64,000 bases of DNA from Flavobacterium davisii (GCF_019565505.1 NZ_CP067378.1:1736001-1800000), one strand, 5' to 3'. Shown: positions 12,301 to 25,436, counted from the first letter of the stretch. Notes: generated from the letters alone by a model not told the origin. Numbers and translations: made by a program.

Positions 12301-15300
12301 TTGAATATTTAAATGGCAAACTAGCTATAGGAGTAGGTATGGCTGGCGTGTAATTTACACCTCCATCGGTACTCACTTGATAAGAATAACCGGGATAACC
12401 ATTTGAAATAGTAAGTGTAATTTCTGCATTTGGATTTAATGGATTACAATCAGCATCTTTTGTTAAAGCAGCTGTTGCTACTAATTGCGCATTAATCTGT
12501 TGTACTGATGTAACTGCTGTACAGCCGAAAGTATCTCTTACTGTTACTACATAACTTCCGGTGTTAAGTTTGAAAAAGTAGCGTTATTTTGGAAAGGAAT
12601 TAAAATAGTTCCTGCATTATTTTCTAATTGATATTGATAACCGGGCGTACCACCTGACGCACTTACTGCTATACTAGCAGCATTAGTTCCATCATAACAA
12701 AAATCAGATGTTGCTAGTACTTGTATAGTTGGTTTAGGTGCAACCCCAATAGTAATTGTTTCTGTTTTTATACATCCATTAGCATCTTTTACAGCAACTA
12801 CATAAGTACCGGAGTGCAACGTTATTGAATTTATTATTTGGTTGATAACTTATAATAGGAACACCTGTAGTAGTTTCTAATTGATACTGATAAGCAGGAG
12901 TACCTCCAGTAGCAGTAACTGATACAATAGCTCCAGTAGTACAAGTAGCAGGGGTTATGTTGGTCAGCACTTGTAATTGAGCTGGTACAATTATGGCTTG
13001 TGGCAAGTTAAAACTACAACCTGCATTAGCAGCAGTTAAGTCATATTTTACTAATACAAATCCTCGGATATCCTACCGAAGGAACAGGCACTGTAGCAGG
13101 AGATGTATTATAAGATGTCCAAGTAGCTCCATTATTCATCGAAACTTGATAACCAGAAACCGTATTGAAATTTTGTGCTGCTATTGTAACTGTAGCATCA
13201 TTTAATCCTGCGCAACTTACATCTTTATGTCCTGTAATTTGAGCGGTAAAAGCTTGTCCACATGGAATGTTTACAGGAATAGTTTTAGTTGCTATACAAG
13301 CTATAGGTAATTGATAAGCTTCTATATCATCTACAGCAAAATCAATACCATTTTCTTGTGCAACTTCTAATCTTAAAACAAAATCAAGTGTTGTATTATT
13401 TCCTGGGTTTATAGTTTTGTTATATACTTCCCATTTTTCCGTTTTAGGAATAGGACCTGTAGAACTAGAAGATAAAGCCACACCTGCACTATTTTGTAAC
13501 TCAACGGTTAAAGAAGCATCAGGTTGTGTATTTCCAATTCTAAGTAAATTTCTAGCATAAAAACGAACTTGAATTGGTTGATTCGGAATAATATCTTTTA
13601 TTGTTTTTCTATATAAAACAGCATTATTAGGTATAGCATTTCCTGCATCTACTGCTAAATATCTACCGTGTCTTGTGCCTGTAGTATGATCTAAAGGAAT
13701 AGACCAACCAGAATAAGGATTATTAAGTAAAAACTGTGTAACTGTATATTCACCGTTGCCAAAAAGTTTATTACCATGACATTTTGTTGCTTCAACTTGA
13801 CGCTCCCAACAGAATGCAGGATTAATACCAGTGAAGATACATCTGGACCCGATCCGAAATCTTCTTTTAATAAATTACTAAAAGTAGGAGGATTCGTTAA
13901 ATTATAATTTACTGTTATAGTTGAATTTCCACATTGAACATTCTTAAAAATATTAGAATTAGGATCATGAGGCGGATTTAAAGCAGGTGAAATAGAATAC
14001 GTATACGTATACGCAGTAGAACCATTATTTACTGTAACGGTACTAGTAGCAGAACCATTACAATTAAATGCAGGTGCTGAAACACTAATTGTAGGATCTG
14101 GTGGAATAGGATCTAAAGTAACGGTCATTGAAAATATACAATCAACGGCATCTTTAACCTGAACAGTATAAGTACCGGAGGTACTGATGCCTGATTTACG
14201 TTAGTCCAACCTTTACCAAAATTATATTGATAAGGAAAAGGTCCCGTAAAAGGCTTTCCTCCTTCTACATTAGTAATGCGTATAATACCTGTTCCGCCTG
14301 TAGTATTACATGCTAACGCCATTACACCACCAGAAGCGGTTAATGGTGTTGCTGGTTGAGAAATTGTAATATTGGGTTCTGTTTTTGTACAAACAGCGGT
14401 ACCTATTGTGTACTGAATTACTGGAGTATAAACGCCGGGGCTAAATTTGTAAATAATGGGTTATTAGTAAAAGGCGCACCACCAGTAATACTGTATCCCA
14501 ATGTATTTCCATTTGCATTCGTAACATTGAATGTAATGGTACCTGAATTATCGTTATAACATTTTACATCGGTATAACTTACTGTATATTCAGGAGCTGG
14601 TATTTTTACTACGTTAATTTGTGTTGTTTGAGTACAGTTATTAGAATCGTATACTGTAATAGTATTAATACCGGACTTGTAACTGGAATAACATTAGTTG
14701 TTAAGAATGGAGCTGGTGGGGCACTATTCAAATAGAAAAAGTATGGAGGAGTTCCTCCTGTTGCTGATATTGTAATTTCACCGTCTGCACAAGTCGTTAA
14801 AGCTTTTGTTAGAGAAGCATTTAATACTAATTTAGCAGGATTAGCTAAAACAAATGTTCCATCTTTTGTACAACTTGGAGTCGTAACTATCCAATAATAA
14901 GGCAAACCGGCGTTAGTTTATCAAAAACATTGTACGCTTCTGTAGTCGTAACAGAATTACCTACAATTAACCCAGAAGCATTTGTTCCTTGATATAAAGT
15001 ATAAGTATAAGGACCATCTACTCCTGAAACACCTAAATTAACAGATCCTAAATCGCCATTACATTTAGGCTGTGTAACCGTTGCTAAAACGGTTATGTTA
15101 TTAGCTACTACTCCAATATTTTTAATAGGAATTTGACATGAGCCAGTACTGAATTATCTTTTACATTTATCGTATAATTACCGGGACTAATACTTGAAAT
15201 ACAGGATTAACAGTCCATACTCCCAATGTTCCATTTGGTTGTACTAATTGAAACTGAAATCTACCAGTACTATTAATAGGTTTTATAACTGTTATAGAAC

Positions 15301-17513
15301 CGAGGGCACCACATACAATAGGTAATACTTTAACTTCTGTTTCTGTTAAATTTTTATATACATTAAAGTAAAAAGTTCTTGTACATCCTCCTAAAAAAGT
15401 ATAAATGAGTCTATATTTCCCTTCATTTAAAACCGTATATTCATTTGATTCAACTATTTTATTCCAACATGAATCCGCTGTAACAGGACAATTAGTTATA
15501 GGATTATAAGGACCACAGCCTGTTTTTGTTTCATCATACAATTGCCATTCTACTTTTATGGTTCCCGTAATATTCGGTTGCAATAACTTATTATCATCCT
15601 TACCACATAGATAAATACTAGGAATTCTTTCTCCTGAATCAGTACAATTAACAGGCGTGATACTTTGATCATACTTAATTAAAGGATTTTGAAGATCCGA
15701 TCCATACAGTTTAACATTAAATGTTTGAACAATAGATCTACAAATAGCATCCTTACCTGTTACCGTATAAATACCGGTAAATTTACGGTTACTTCTTGAC
15801 TTGTCTTATTAGGTGTAAAAGTTGCTCCAGCAGGACCCGTCCAAAGATAATCATCATAATCATTTCCAGCCTTCAGAGTAGTTGTAGTTCCACAATAATA
15901 AACTTCTGTATTGAAGTTACACTTTTTATCTAAACCAACAATAAAGTTTGTCGAATTTGTAGAACCTACCAAACAATTAGTATCTATTTGTGAATAACTC
16001 GGATCATTGTGATTTTCTACATTATTAATAACCCCCTATATTCAACAAAAGCTTGATTTTTAATTTCATTTGAACAAGCTGTTGTAAACTGATCACAAGA
16101 ACAAGCTACTTTTACTTTAATTATAATAGAATATTCTGGTGCATCTTTTTTTAGATAGGCTTTAGGTATATAAATAAACAACTCTCTAGGATTGGCAGGG
16201 TTTACTTCGTATTTCATTGAAGTATTAAGTGCTGTATTGGTAGATATTACACTTTGTAAAAGTACATTTTGAGGTAAAATATCTTTTAGTAATACATAGT
16301 TACTACCATATTTATGAGATGCTAAACCTTGTGCATCATCATTCCCTATATTATCAAAGAATATATTATAATTAATTTCATCACATATATCTACTGTCTG
16401 ATTTGAAATATCTACACCCGCATTATTTGTCACATTTTTTCTTAATATAATTCTAGGTCCAATAACATCTACAGCAAAAGCTGTAAAAAAAACAAAGTAT
16501 TGATCACCACTTGTCCCTAGGTTAATAGAAGCTGATGTATCATTGTTTTTAATTACAGAATTACTGGGATTATCTACTTTAAAAATACCAGCATCATACC
16601 CTAAAGTATTCCTACTATTAGGCTCTCTATCTGGTAAAAGTCCTGAAGGATTAGTGAAAGTACTATTAAAGAAATTCTGTTTCCTATCATTAACAAAATC
16701 ATTAATTTTTCTAAAAGGAGGTTGCATTAACACATTATTAATTTTAAAAAAATCACCTGATATCTGCTGATCTCCTTCTAATGCTCCAAATGCCACCCAA
16801 GCCCCTACGTTTCCAGTAGGTATGGTCTTAAATCCACTAACATTTACATCTAATTCATTAGTATTATTCAATTTAGTAAAACCATTGAAAGAAGTAATAT
16901 TTTTAGCTGGTAAATTAGGGTTTTCATATATAACGTACAAATGCCATCCTGCTGAATAACCTCCTTGAACCTTACCTTGTGAACAAACAATATTAGCCAC
17001 AGTATAATCACCCTGAACATCTCCTCCTTTATTCAACAAATTAGTAACATCAGCATAAGCTGCATACGGCTTATTTGTCTCGAGATCTTCATTATAGATA
17101 AGAGTCCCTGCTATATCTTCATAAATAGCAGATCCCGGAAGTTTCAATTTAACTTTTGTAATATCTAAAGTTGTTTTATTATAAATTCCAGCCCAATATA
17201 ATGCTGCATATTTTATCTTATAACAGGCTTGATAAGCTGTAGGTATTGTTAATTTAGCCCTACTGGAATTGTAAATAGTTCGATTAGCAGTATCCACATT
17301 AACATATACCATACTAATCCTATCATTAGGTTCCGTATCATCATATGGTAAATAAGCGTCTTGTGATAAATTATTATTTCCTATTAATAAAATATCGGCA
17401 TTAAGACCATTTGTCTGATTAACTACAGAAAAAGGTTTGAATTCTTGTGCAAAGGATTGATGAAATCCCAAGCTCCAAAACAATAAAATACATAAGTAAT
17501 AACTCGATCTCAT
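3322..17513 (-). CDS. sprB: SprB: giant repeat-containing gliding adhesin, T9SS type B cargo (frame broken by about 20 apparent 1-base errors)
   Basis: The reading frame is broken about 20 times, but every break joins cleanly when one base is restored or removed, giving about 4,735 residues. Start at 17513: signal peptide ending HQSFAQ, then a roughly 470-residue N-terminal region (DUF11-like portion near the end: RNVTNNAGVDISNQTVDICD). Next come dozens of Ig-like/SprB repeats of about 80-100 residues with recurring features: TCxGxxDGxI, GGTGxYxY, a short turn ending LxPGxYT, and VxDxxGC. The C-terminus is the gliding-motility type B sorting domain: CVPDVMTPDGNGENDDW, then YDRYGRLI, WNGKYNGKELPSGDYWYVI and a final FTLYR. 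The protein is exported by the T9SS and, in F. johnsoniae, is moved along the cell surface to drive gliding. Nineteen breaks are at Pro-Gly or similar turns where CCWGG is expected (for example 4902, 5560, 5652, 8657, 9669, 9735, 10547, 13062, 15143); one is a C-run at 16032. Confidence 0.9.
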
Positions 17514-17609
17514 AGGGCGTTCGTTTATTATTTAAAACTCATAAAGTTATATAATTTTATCTTTTCATGAAATTGTTTTTAGTAACAAATCATATATCAC
17601 ATAAAATAA

Positions 17610-20600
17610 TTATTTTTCTATCTTAATAATTACCATTTTACCATTATAAGGTTTATCTCCTTTATTTTTCATAGCTTCATCTGCTTCATTTATTTCTTCA
17701 TAATGGTTACTATAAATAAAATAAGTACCTGTACTCACATCATAAAAGAAATCAATATTAGTCTCTCCTGCTAAAATTGCCTTTTTCACAAAAGCATCCC
17801 GTCTTGCTTCATCTTTGTGAGTAGCTAATACCATATAAAAACCAGGTTTTTCATTCGTTACATTTTTCACAATTTGCATATTGATCTGGTCACTATCGCC
17901 ATAATCAAATTCAGTTGGTTTATAAATTTGACCTGTTGATTTTGTACTTGCCTTAATTTGACTCAAGGTAGCACGATCTTTTTGATACTTAGTTGAAGCA
18001 TCTTCAAAGTTAGCTCGTTTAATACGACGTCTTTTTTCTATTTCAGTTTGAGTCTTGATCTCTTCTAATTTAGTGATTAACTGTCGACTTTCTTCCTCTG
18101 ATCTAGCTTTATCTTGCTTTAATTTTTCTATTGTTTTAGTATAAGATTGATTAATCGCATCATTTTTATTTGGTATTTTTTTCAACCTTTCTGCTGCTAA
18201 ATTTTGATACTCAGTAATAAACTGATCTTGTTGTTTTATATTTAATGCTATATCGTTTCTTAATGATTCAATGGCTTTGTTAGCTTGACTCATGCTTTTA
18301 AACTCTACTTCTTGAACGGGAGCTACAATTCCTTTTTCAGAATCATCATTTGCTTTACGCATAGCTATTAATTCTTTTTCTTTTTCTGCTACTATACTTT
18401 GGAATTTTTTAATTGATTCCGATTGTAATTTTTGAGAATCTTCTATAACACCTGATAAATTATCTATTTCTTTATCTTCTGCTGTTTTTAAAGCCTCTCT
18501 ACGCGCTAATTCTTCAGCCTCTGCTTTTTCTTTAGCTAAACGTGCTGCTTCTGCTTTTTCTTTGGCTAGACGTTCCGATTCCGCTTTCTCACGTGCTAAA
18601 GACTCTGCCTTAGCTTTTGATTCCGCTTCTGCTTTTTCTTTAGCTAGACGTTCTGCTTCTGCTTTTTCTTTGGCTAGACGTTCCGATTCCGCTTTCTCAC
18701 GTGCTAAAGACTCTGCCTTAGCTTTTGATTCCGCTTCTGCTTTCTCTTTAGCTAGACGTGCTGCTTCTGCTTTCTCACGTGCTAAAGACTCTGCCTTCGC
18801 TTTTGATTCCGCTTCTGCTTTTTCTTTAGCTAGACGTTCTGCTTCTGCTTTCTCACGTGCTAAAGACTCTGCCTTGGCTTTTGATTCCGCTTCTGCTTTC
18901 TCTTTAGCTAAACGTGCTGCTTCTGCTTTTTCTTTGGCTAGACGTTCCGATTCCGCTTTCTCACGTGCTAAAGACTCTGCCTTCGCTTTTGATTCCGCTT
19001 CTGCTTTCTCTTTAGCTAAACGTTCTGCTTCTGCTTTTTCTTTAGCTAGACGTTCTGCCTCTGCTTTCTCACGTGCTAAAGACTCTGCCTTCGCTTTTGA
19101 TTCCGCTTCTGCTTTTTCTTTAGCTAAACGTGCTGCTTCTGCTTTTTCTTTGGCTAAACGTTCCGATTCCGCTTTCTCACGTGCTAAAGACTCTGCCTTC
19201 GCTTTTGATTCCGCTTCTGCTTTTTCTTTAGCTAGACGTTCTGCCTCTGCTTTTTCTTTGGCTAAACGTTCCGATTCCGCTTTCTCACGTGCTAAAGACT
19301 CTGCCTTCGCTTTTGATTCCGCTTCTGCTTTTTCTTTAGCTAGACGTTCTGCCTCTGCTTTCTCACGTGCTAAAGAATCTGCCTTCGCTTTTGATTCCGC
19401 TTCTGCTTTTTCTTTAGCTAAACGTGCTGCTTCTGCTTTTTCTTTAGCTAAACGTTCCGATTCCGCTTTCTCACGTGCTAAAGACTCTGCCTTAGCTTTT
19501 GATTCCGCTTCTGCTTTTTCTTTAGCTAGACGTTCTGCCTCTGCTTTCTCACGTGCTAAAGACTCTGCCTTGGCTTTTGATTCCGATTCTGCTTTCTCTT
19601 TAGCTAGACGTGCTGCTTCTGCTTTCTCACGTGCTAAAGAATCTGCCTTCGCTTTTGATTCCGCTTCTGCTTTCTCTTTAGCTAAACGTGCTGCTTCTGC
19701 TTTTTCTTTGGCTAAACGTTCTGCCTCTGCTTTCTCACGTGCTAAAGACTCTGCCTTAGCTTTTGATTCCGCTTCTGCTTTTTCTTTAGCTAGACGTTCT
19801 GCCTCTGCTTTCTCACGTGCTAAAGACTCTGCCTTGGCTTTTGATTCCGATTCTGCTTTCTCTTTAGCTAGACGTGCTGCTTCTGCTTTCTCACGTGCTA
19901 AAGAATCTGCCTTCGCTTTTGATTCCGCTTCTGCTTTCTCTTTAGCTAAACGTGCTGCTTCTGCTTTTTCTTTGGCTAAACGTTCTGCCTCTGCTTTCTC
20001 ACGTGCTAAAGACTCTGCCTTAGCTTTTGATTCCGCTTCTGCTTTTTCTTTAGCTAGACGTTCTGCCTCTGCTTTCTCACGTGCTAAAGACTCTGTCTTC
20101 GCTTTTGATTCCGCTTCTGCTTTTTCTTTAGCTAGACGTGCTGCTTCTTCTTTTTCTTTAGCTAGACGTTCTGCCTCTGCTTTCTCACGTGCTAAAGACT
20201 CTGCCTTCGCTTTTGATTCCGCTTCTGCTTTCTCCTTAGCTAAACGTGCTGCTTCTGCTTTCTCTTTTGCTAGACGTTCCGATTCCGCTTTCTCACGTGC
20301 TAAAGACTCTGCCTTGGCTTTTGATTCCGCTTCTGCTTTCTCTTTAGCTAAACGTGCTGCTTCTGCTTTTTCTTTGGCTAAACGTTCCGATTCCGCTTTC
20401 TCACGTGCTAAAGACTCTGCCTTCGCTTTTGATTCCGCTTCTGCTTTTTCTTTAGCTAAACGTGCTGCTTCTGCTTTTTCTCGTACTAAAGATTCTGTCT
20501 TCTTCTTTATTTCATCATTTACTTTTTCTTTTTCTAGACGTGTTGTTTCCGCTTTTTCTTTAGCCAAACGTACTGCATCTGCCTTTTCTTTTGCTATGCG

Positions 20601-22003
20601 TTCGGATTCTATCTTCTCACGTGCCAGTGCATCTGCTTTTTCTTTTGCTAAACGTTCTTGCTCTGCTTTTAATTTAGCAGCCGCTTCTGCTTTTAATCTC
20701 GCTTCATTAGCTAAACGTTCTTGTCGTTGACGTTCTGCTTCTGATAAAGCTTTATTTTTATCTTTTTCAGCTCTTAATCGAGCCTCCATTTCTGCTTTAG
20801 CTCTTGCTTCTGCTTCTTCTTTTGCTTTTAGAGCCGCTAAACGGTCTTTTTCTGCTCTTAATCGTGCTTCTTGTTCTTCTTTTGCTTTTGCTTCTGCTAA
20901 TTCTTTCTCTTTTCTTAAACGTTCTGCTTCTAGACGTGCTTTTTCTTGTTGCTGTTTTAATGCTAACTCAGCAGCTCTTTCTTTAGCCAATTCCTGTGGG
21001 TTCTTTTTTTGACAGCCACAGCTTTGTCGTTAGCTTTTGGATTTGTTTTATTACTTGATTTTACAATTGGTTGTTCATCTTCATAATCGCCATAACCTTT
21101 TAATTTATATGCCAATGTGAATTCATGGGATAAACCAAAATTAGCAATATTTCCTAAAGGTTTTTCAACTCCATATCCAATAGAAATTCTTTTAGCCAAT
21201 ATAAATCCAATACTTGCATTTATACCATTTAAACTATCATAACCTGCTTGAATCCAACCTGCTTTAGGAGCATTAAAAAGTAATGATGCGCCAAATCCAG
21301 TATATCCTATTCCAATTTCTGCTCTACCTAATGCGGAAAATTTTGCTTTTTCTAAAATTCCATCACGGTCTATATAGCCTGTATACATGGCATGTAATCC
21401 AAAATTTTTAGCGGGATTTCCCTGAACTAAACCAGATGGATTAAAGTTGTAATAAAACAAATTATTAGCTACTATACCCATATCAAAAAAACCAGTCCCG
21501 AAATTAATTCCTGGATTAATTGAAATCAAAGAATACTTGGGCAAATTACTAAGATTAGATTCCTGAACATTTGTTATTATTTTTCCTGAATTAATCCCGC
21601 TATTAACATAAGCTAAATTTAGGCCAAAAGTAAGATTAGAGTCCTGAAGAATTTCTGCATTTCTAGCAAAATTTGCTACTATTCCGAATGTAGAATAAAT
21701 ACTTTCATTATTTTGAAATAAACCTATTCCATAAGCATTCAAATCTTGAAATTTACTGGATAAACTAAAAAAATAATCTGTTCTTGAATTATCAAAACCA
21801 ATCCATTTTCTTTTATTATAGAAACTAATAAAAGACTCGTCTTCTCGAACATGACTAAAGGTAGGGTTGATAATAAATTTATTAAATTTTAAAGAATTCT
21901 TAGCTAAAACATCAAATGGTCTAACTCCATTTGTAGGTGTTTGACCACTTAGTTCTACTGTAACTAAACTGATAATGAAAAGGCTAAAATTCTTTAACTT
22001 CAT
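17610..22003 (-). CDS. sprD: SprD: PorP/SprF-like barrel fused to a long coiled coil and a C-terminal SPOR-like domain (one frame break)
   Basis: Two overlapping frames (22003 to about 21004, then on to 17610) are one gene once an A is restored in the A7 run (T7 on the plus strand) at 21004-21010; the corrected length is 1,464 residues. The N-terminal 330 residues have a signal peptide and resemble PorP/SprF barrels (INPTFSHVREDESF; AGWIQAGYDSLNGINASIGF). Then come about 800 residues of charged heptad-like repeats (AEAARLAKEKAEAESKAK and variants), a second coiled coil, and a compact C-terminal domain (KPGFYMVLATHKDEARRDAF, then GTYFIYSNHYEE) resembling SPOR-type domains. Position between sprC and sprB, and this architecture, match F. 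johnsoniae SprD, which is required for SprB function. Stop-to-start gap to sprB is about 100 bp. Confidence 0.82.
18480..20730 (-). repeat. Internal repeat tract of sprD encoding the coiled coil
   Basis: About 2.2 kb of near-identical 33-bp modules, each encoding an 11-residue unit such as ARLAKEKAEAE or SLAREKAESER, themselves arranged in higher-order blocks of three to four modules. Third-position variants (gct/gcc, agacg/aaacg) are shuffled among copies, as expected for recurrent duplication and recombination. The protein product is a long alpha-helical rod rich in Ala, Lys, Glu and Arg. Copy number may differ from the true genome because such tracts are prone to assembly collapse. Confidence 0.9.
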
Positions 22004-22020
22004 AGTTTTTAATATGTAAT

Positions 22021-23498
22021 TTATTTAAGAATGGTTATAGAACCTTTTTTTAAAGGACTACCATTTTTGGAAATAATATAATAATAAATAGGATTAACGT
22101 CTTTAAATTCTATAACTGATTTAGGCCAAGAATCATCATAGTTTTTCATTCTGAAAATTTCTTTTCCATAGCTATCTAAAATAAGCACTTCGACAGAATC
22201 ATTTTTATATTCTGTAGGTATAATCCAAGTATCATTTTCATTATTGCTGTCATTAGGGGTTATTACATTCGGAATATTGATCGATTCTACTCCTTCTATT
22301 ATTTTAAATTGTATCGTTTTTGTATAGACACAAGTCGGATCATTTTGTTTAACTATTAATTTATAGATACCTTCTTTAAAATTGGTATCATTAGTTACTG
22401 TAAAATTGGAAGTAGTATTTATAGGTGCAGTTCCTCCCGGTAAAAACCATTCATAAGATGGGTTTAACGCCGTAGTAGTAGCATTTATAGCAATTCTTTC
22501 TGTTTTCTTTAAATAATTTACTGATTTAGCATCTATACCTAGGTTAAAATTGGTCGCTTGAAGTGTAATTGTGTTAGTAGAAGTAGATTCACAAACGGTA
22601 CCAGGACTAATTACTACTTTATAAGTACCGGATCAGCTGTTTTAAAACTATAAGAAGTGGCTCCCTCAATTTTTACAAAGTTTCCATTTCCTTCGCTATC
22701 GCGATACCATTGATAAGCTTGTCCAGCTGTTGTACTTAAAGTGGTTGGATTACTAGGGCAAATAGTTGTACCCAAACTAGATGATATGGAATAAGGAATT
22801 GTGTTGTTTGTAAACGATACATTAACATCTTGTGAGTAAGCTATAAATCCAACTGTACTATTACAATTTCCATAATCTATCTGCACGCTATATTTACCCG
22901 ATTGGGTAACGCTTAATTTGGCTCCTGTTTCATTGGGTATTACAATTCCATCTTTTTTCCATATATATTGTAATGTTTTATATTGTAGTGGTGATGGTGA
23001 TTTTTCGCTTATAGCTAATATTCCATTTGCTCCACAAATACTTAAGCTACCATTTCCGTCGTCTAAAATATTAATTTTATCGTTATAAATCCAAAAATAA
23101 GCATGAAAGGGGAGGGTAGGAGAACTAGTCATGCTTGGAGAACTGGTTTTTATCCTAAGTCTATAAAATTTCCCTGCAGTATTAACACTTTCAGGTACTT
23201 TAAAGGTGATTTTTCCTGGACTAGTACTAACTTGTGAAGAAAGAATTGTAATAGGTGTTAATTTAGCAAAATCTCCTTCAGGATCAGACATTTCTAATGT
23301 AAAAATGTTTCCTGCATTAAATCCATTAAAATCAAAATTAATTGAATAACTATTAAAGTTAGAAGAAGCACAAATATTCCCAAAGTTTTTAGTAGGAGCA
23401 TTTACAAAAGTTTGCGCTTTATTTTCTGAGATAAAAGAAAATAAAAAAACTATCAAAAAATATTTGTTAAAAAAATTACAAAATAATGTATGATTCAT
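22021..23498 (-). CDS. sprC: SprC: secreted protein with T9SS type B C-terminal domain (one frame break)
   Basis: Starts at 23498 with a signal peptide (FLIVFLFSFISENKAQ). The frame runs to a break at 22628, where a CC-GG within Asp-Pro-Gly-Thr-Tyr lacks one base, and then continues to the stop at 22021: 492 residues after correction. Middle region: Ig-like or PKD-like modules (KSGKYSVQIDYGNC; TICPSNPTTLSTTAGQAYQW). C-terminus: gliding-associated type B domain (NVITPNDSNNENDTW, LILDSYGKEIFRMKNYDDSW, ending KGSITILK). The stop lies 17 bp ahead of the sprD start. Size, CTD and position first in the sprCDBF order match SprC of F. johnsoniae, needed for SprB function. Identification rests mainly on synteny. 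Confidence 0.8.
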
Positions 23499-23606
23499 AA
23501 ACTTCTAATCTAAATTAAATATGATCTTAAACTAAATAAATCCACTGGTAGATTTACTGCCAATGGATTTAATGTTATAATAATATAATTATAATCTAGA
23601 GATAAA

Positions 23607-24889
23607 TTATTTGCCAGCAGTAAATTTACCTACTTTTAATCTAAAGTCTGGAGACTTAGATTCTACTGGGTTAATAAATAACTCAGTATTAGGTGTTTTT
23701 TCATATAAGTTTAAAAACTGAGGATTACCATAATAATCTTCTAAATCGTCATTACTAGAAGAATTAGCTAGAAATATATTTCCTTTACAATTATTAAAGA
23801 ATACCTCAGAGAAACCTATTTTTTTTAGTCCACCAGCTTCTGGATTAATTTCACTATCTAAAATGGTTGCAGGAGCAAATCCTGAGATCAAACTTCTTTT
23901 TAGACTTAATGAAGTATTAGCTCCTACAAATACGCCTTCTTTTACTAATCCACTAGCTAAATCTAGATCAAAACTTTCAGAATTATTAACTAGCGTACAA
24001 TTGGTAGCCACAACATTAGTTGATGGTTTAGAAAAATCTGCTTCTTCTTTTTTATCATAGCCTACAACATTAATACAGCGAGTTCTAGAAGCTCCTGAGT
24101 ATAAGGAATGTCTAATTACTAAAGAGTTATCTAATTTAACTTGAGCTCCTTGATTAAATTTAAAATCATCCCCAGAAACACGTAAAGTAACCATATTTTT
24201 AAGACTTGTATCACCTCCTAAAATTTCTACACCATTTCCAGCAGAAAAGCTGGTCATTACATGTTCTATTACTGTTTTATTACCAACCCCACCTAAAGTT
24301 AAAGCATTGTAATTTTTAAATCCTTTTATTTTTTTTCCTGCAAATTCTATTCTTAAAAAGCGTAACACTCCTGAATTAGCCATAGAATTGGTTCCACCGT
24401 AAATTGTTTGAGCTGGATCTAAATCATAATTTATAGACGAAACTCCTCCAAATTTATTAATTGGTGCATCATTTAAGATTACAATTCCTCCCCAATCACC
24501 TGCTTTTTTTACAGGTTTATTAGAAGTAAACACGATAGGATCCGTTTCTGTTCCATTAGCTTCTAATCTAGCCCCTTTAGATATGATTAGGGATCCACTG
24601 GTTTCTGAATCACCTTTTATAATTGTACCTGGTTCAATAGTAAGGGTTACACCTGCTGTTACGTATACAGGTCCCTGTAACAGGTACGTATTTCTTTTTG
24701 TAATGTTTTATTGGCTGTGATTTTTCCGTACAAAATTTCAGTAGCCTCGTTATATTCTGTTTTTGAAGGTTTAAAATCTGTCCAGTTATTTAACCAGTTA
24801 GAAGATCCTATTATACCTTTTTCTTGCTGTGCACTTGCAGTCATAACTGCAAACAAAGCGATCCATTTTAAGTTAAGCAATTTCTTCAT
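23607..24889 (-). CDS. Secreted beta-helix-like protein of unknown function upstream of sprC (one frame break)
   Basis: The start at 24889 has a signal peptide (MKKLLNLKWIALFAVMTASAQ). The frame breaks at 24681-24684, where CAGG probably replaces CCAGG; restoring a C gives Ile-Arg-Thr-Trp-Leu-Gln-Gly-Pro-Val-Tyr-Val and a 427-residue protein. Recognisable blocks are GVTLTIEPGTIIKGD, GSLIISKGARLEANGT, DPIVFTS and DWGGIVILNDAP. These are typical of a Bacteroidota family of right-handed parallel beta-helix surface or lipoprotein-like proteins. It lacks an obvious T9SS CTD. It is same-strand with sprC (gap about 108 bp) and could be part of the spr transcription unit. I do not know its function. 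Confidence 0.72.
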
Positions 24890-24959
24890 GGGGTGATTTT
24901 TATTAGAAACTTAAGCTAATATAGTTCTTTTTTTTATTAATCCTATTTTTTTTTGAATT

Positions 24960-25396
24960 TTATTCGTACAATTGATTTAATTCTCGTAACATATTTTCAT
25001 AATAGAGAATAGAGGCTACCAAATTTCCTTTATCAGCATAGGGTACCATCGTTGATTGAAAAGCAATTGTTGAATTAACAAAGGCAACGATATTTTCTTG
25101 TTGTTTATCCAAAGCACTATTGTTATCGGAAGTGTCTGGAATACCTACATCTTGCATAGTCATACCGGTTTGTTCGTTAATGCAAGGTAAGGTAATATGT
25201 TAACAAGAACTCTGATTCGTTCTTTATACAATTCCAAAAGCTGTCCCTTAGGCATACCATCTAATTCACTTTTCTCATGGAACTTTTTAATTGCCGCACC
25301 ACTAGTACTGATGATACTTTTTGGCTTTTTTGCTTGAGCGTTTATATTTCCTACTGCAAAAAGCATAAATAAGCTTAAAAAGATAATTTTCTTCAT
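24960..25396 (-). CDS. Small secreted protein of unknown function (one frame break)
   Basis: 145 residues after restoring one base at 25165-25168 (CC-GG inside Lys-Pro-Gly-Met). It has a signal peptide MKKIIFLSLFMLFAVGNINA, then mostly helical sequence: KSELDGMPKGQLLELYKERI, TMQDVGIPDTSDN and a C-terminal ENMLRELNQLYE. No family is recognised. It is the first gene of the minus-strand block containing sprCDBF and has a good promoter candidate about 40-70 bp upstream, so it may be the promoter-proximal gene of that operon. Confidence 0.7.
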
Positions 25397-25436
25397 GGTT
25401 ATTCTTCTAATTTCAGTTATTAAAGTTCTAATTGTT

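Noticed and set aside
3322..16036. Programmed frameshifting or decay of sprB into many small genes
   Set aside because: The breaks follow a DNA motif (CCWGG) that is also hit in housekeeping genes such as gltX and rnr. No slippery sequence or start signals follow them.
18583..20640. Many CACGTG hexamers within sprD
   Set aside because: They share only the central hexamer with parS. The flanks (CTCACGTGCTAA) do not match, and they are codons for Leu-Ala-Arg-Glu.
18562..20730. 722-codon plus-strand open frame rich in Ala, Ser, Phe and Arg
   Set aside because: It is the exact antisense of the sprD coiled-coil repeats. It has no start context, and its composition follows from the repeat codons.
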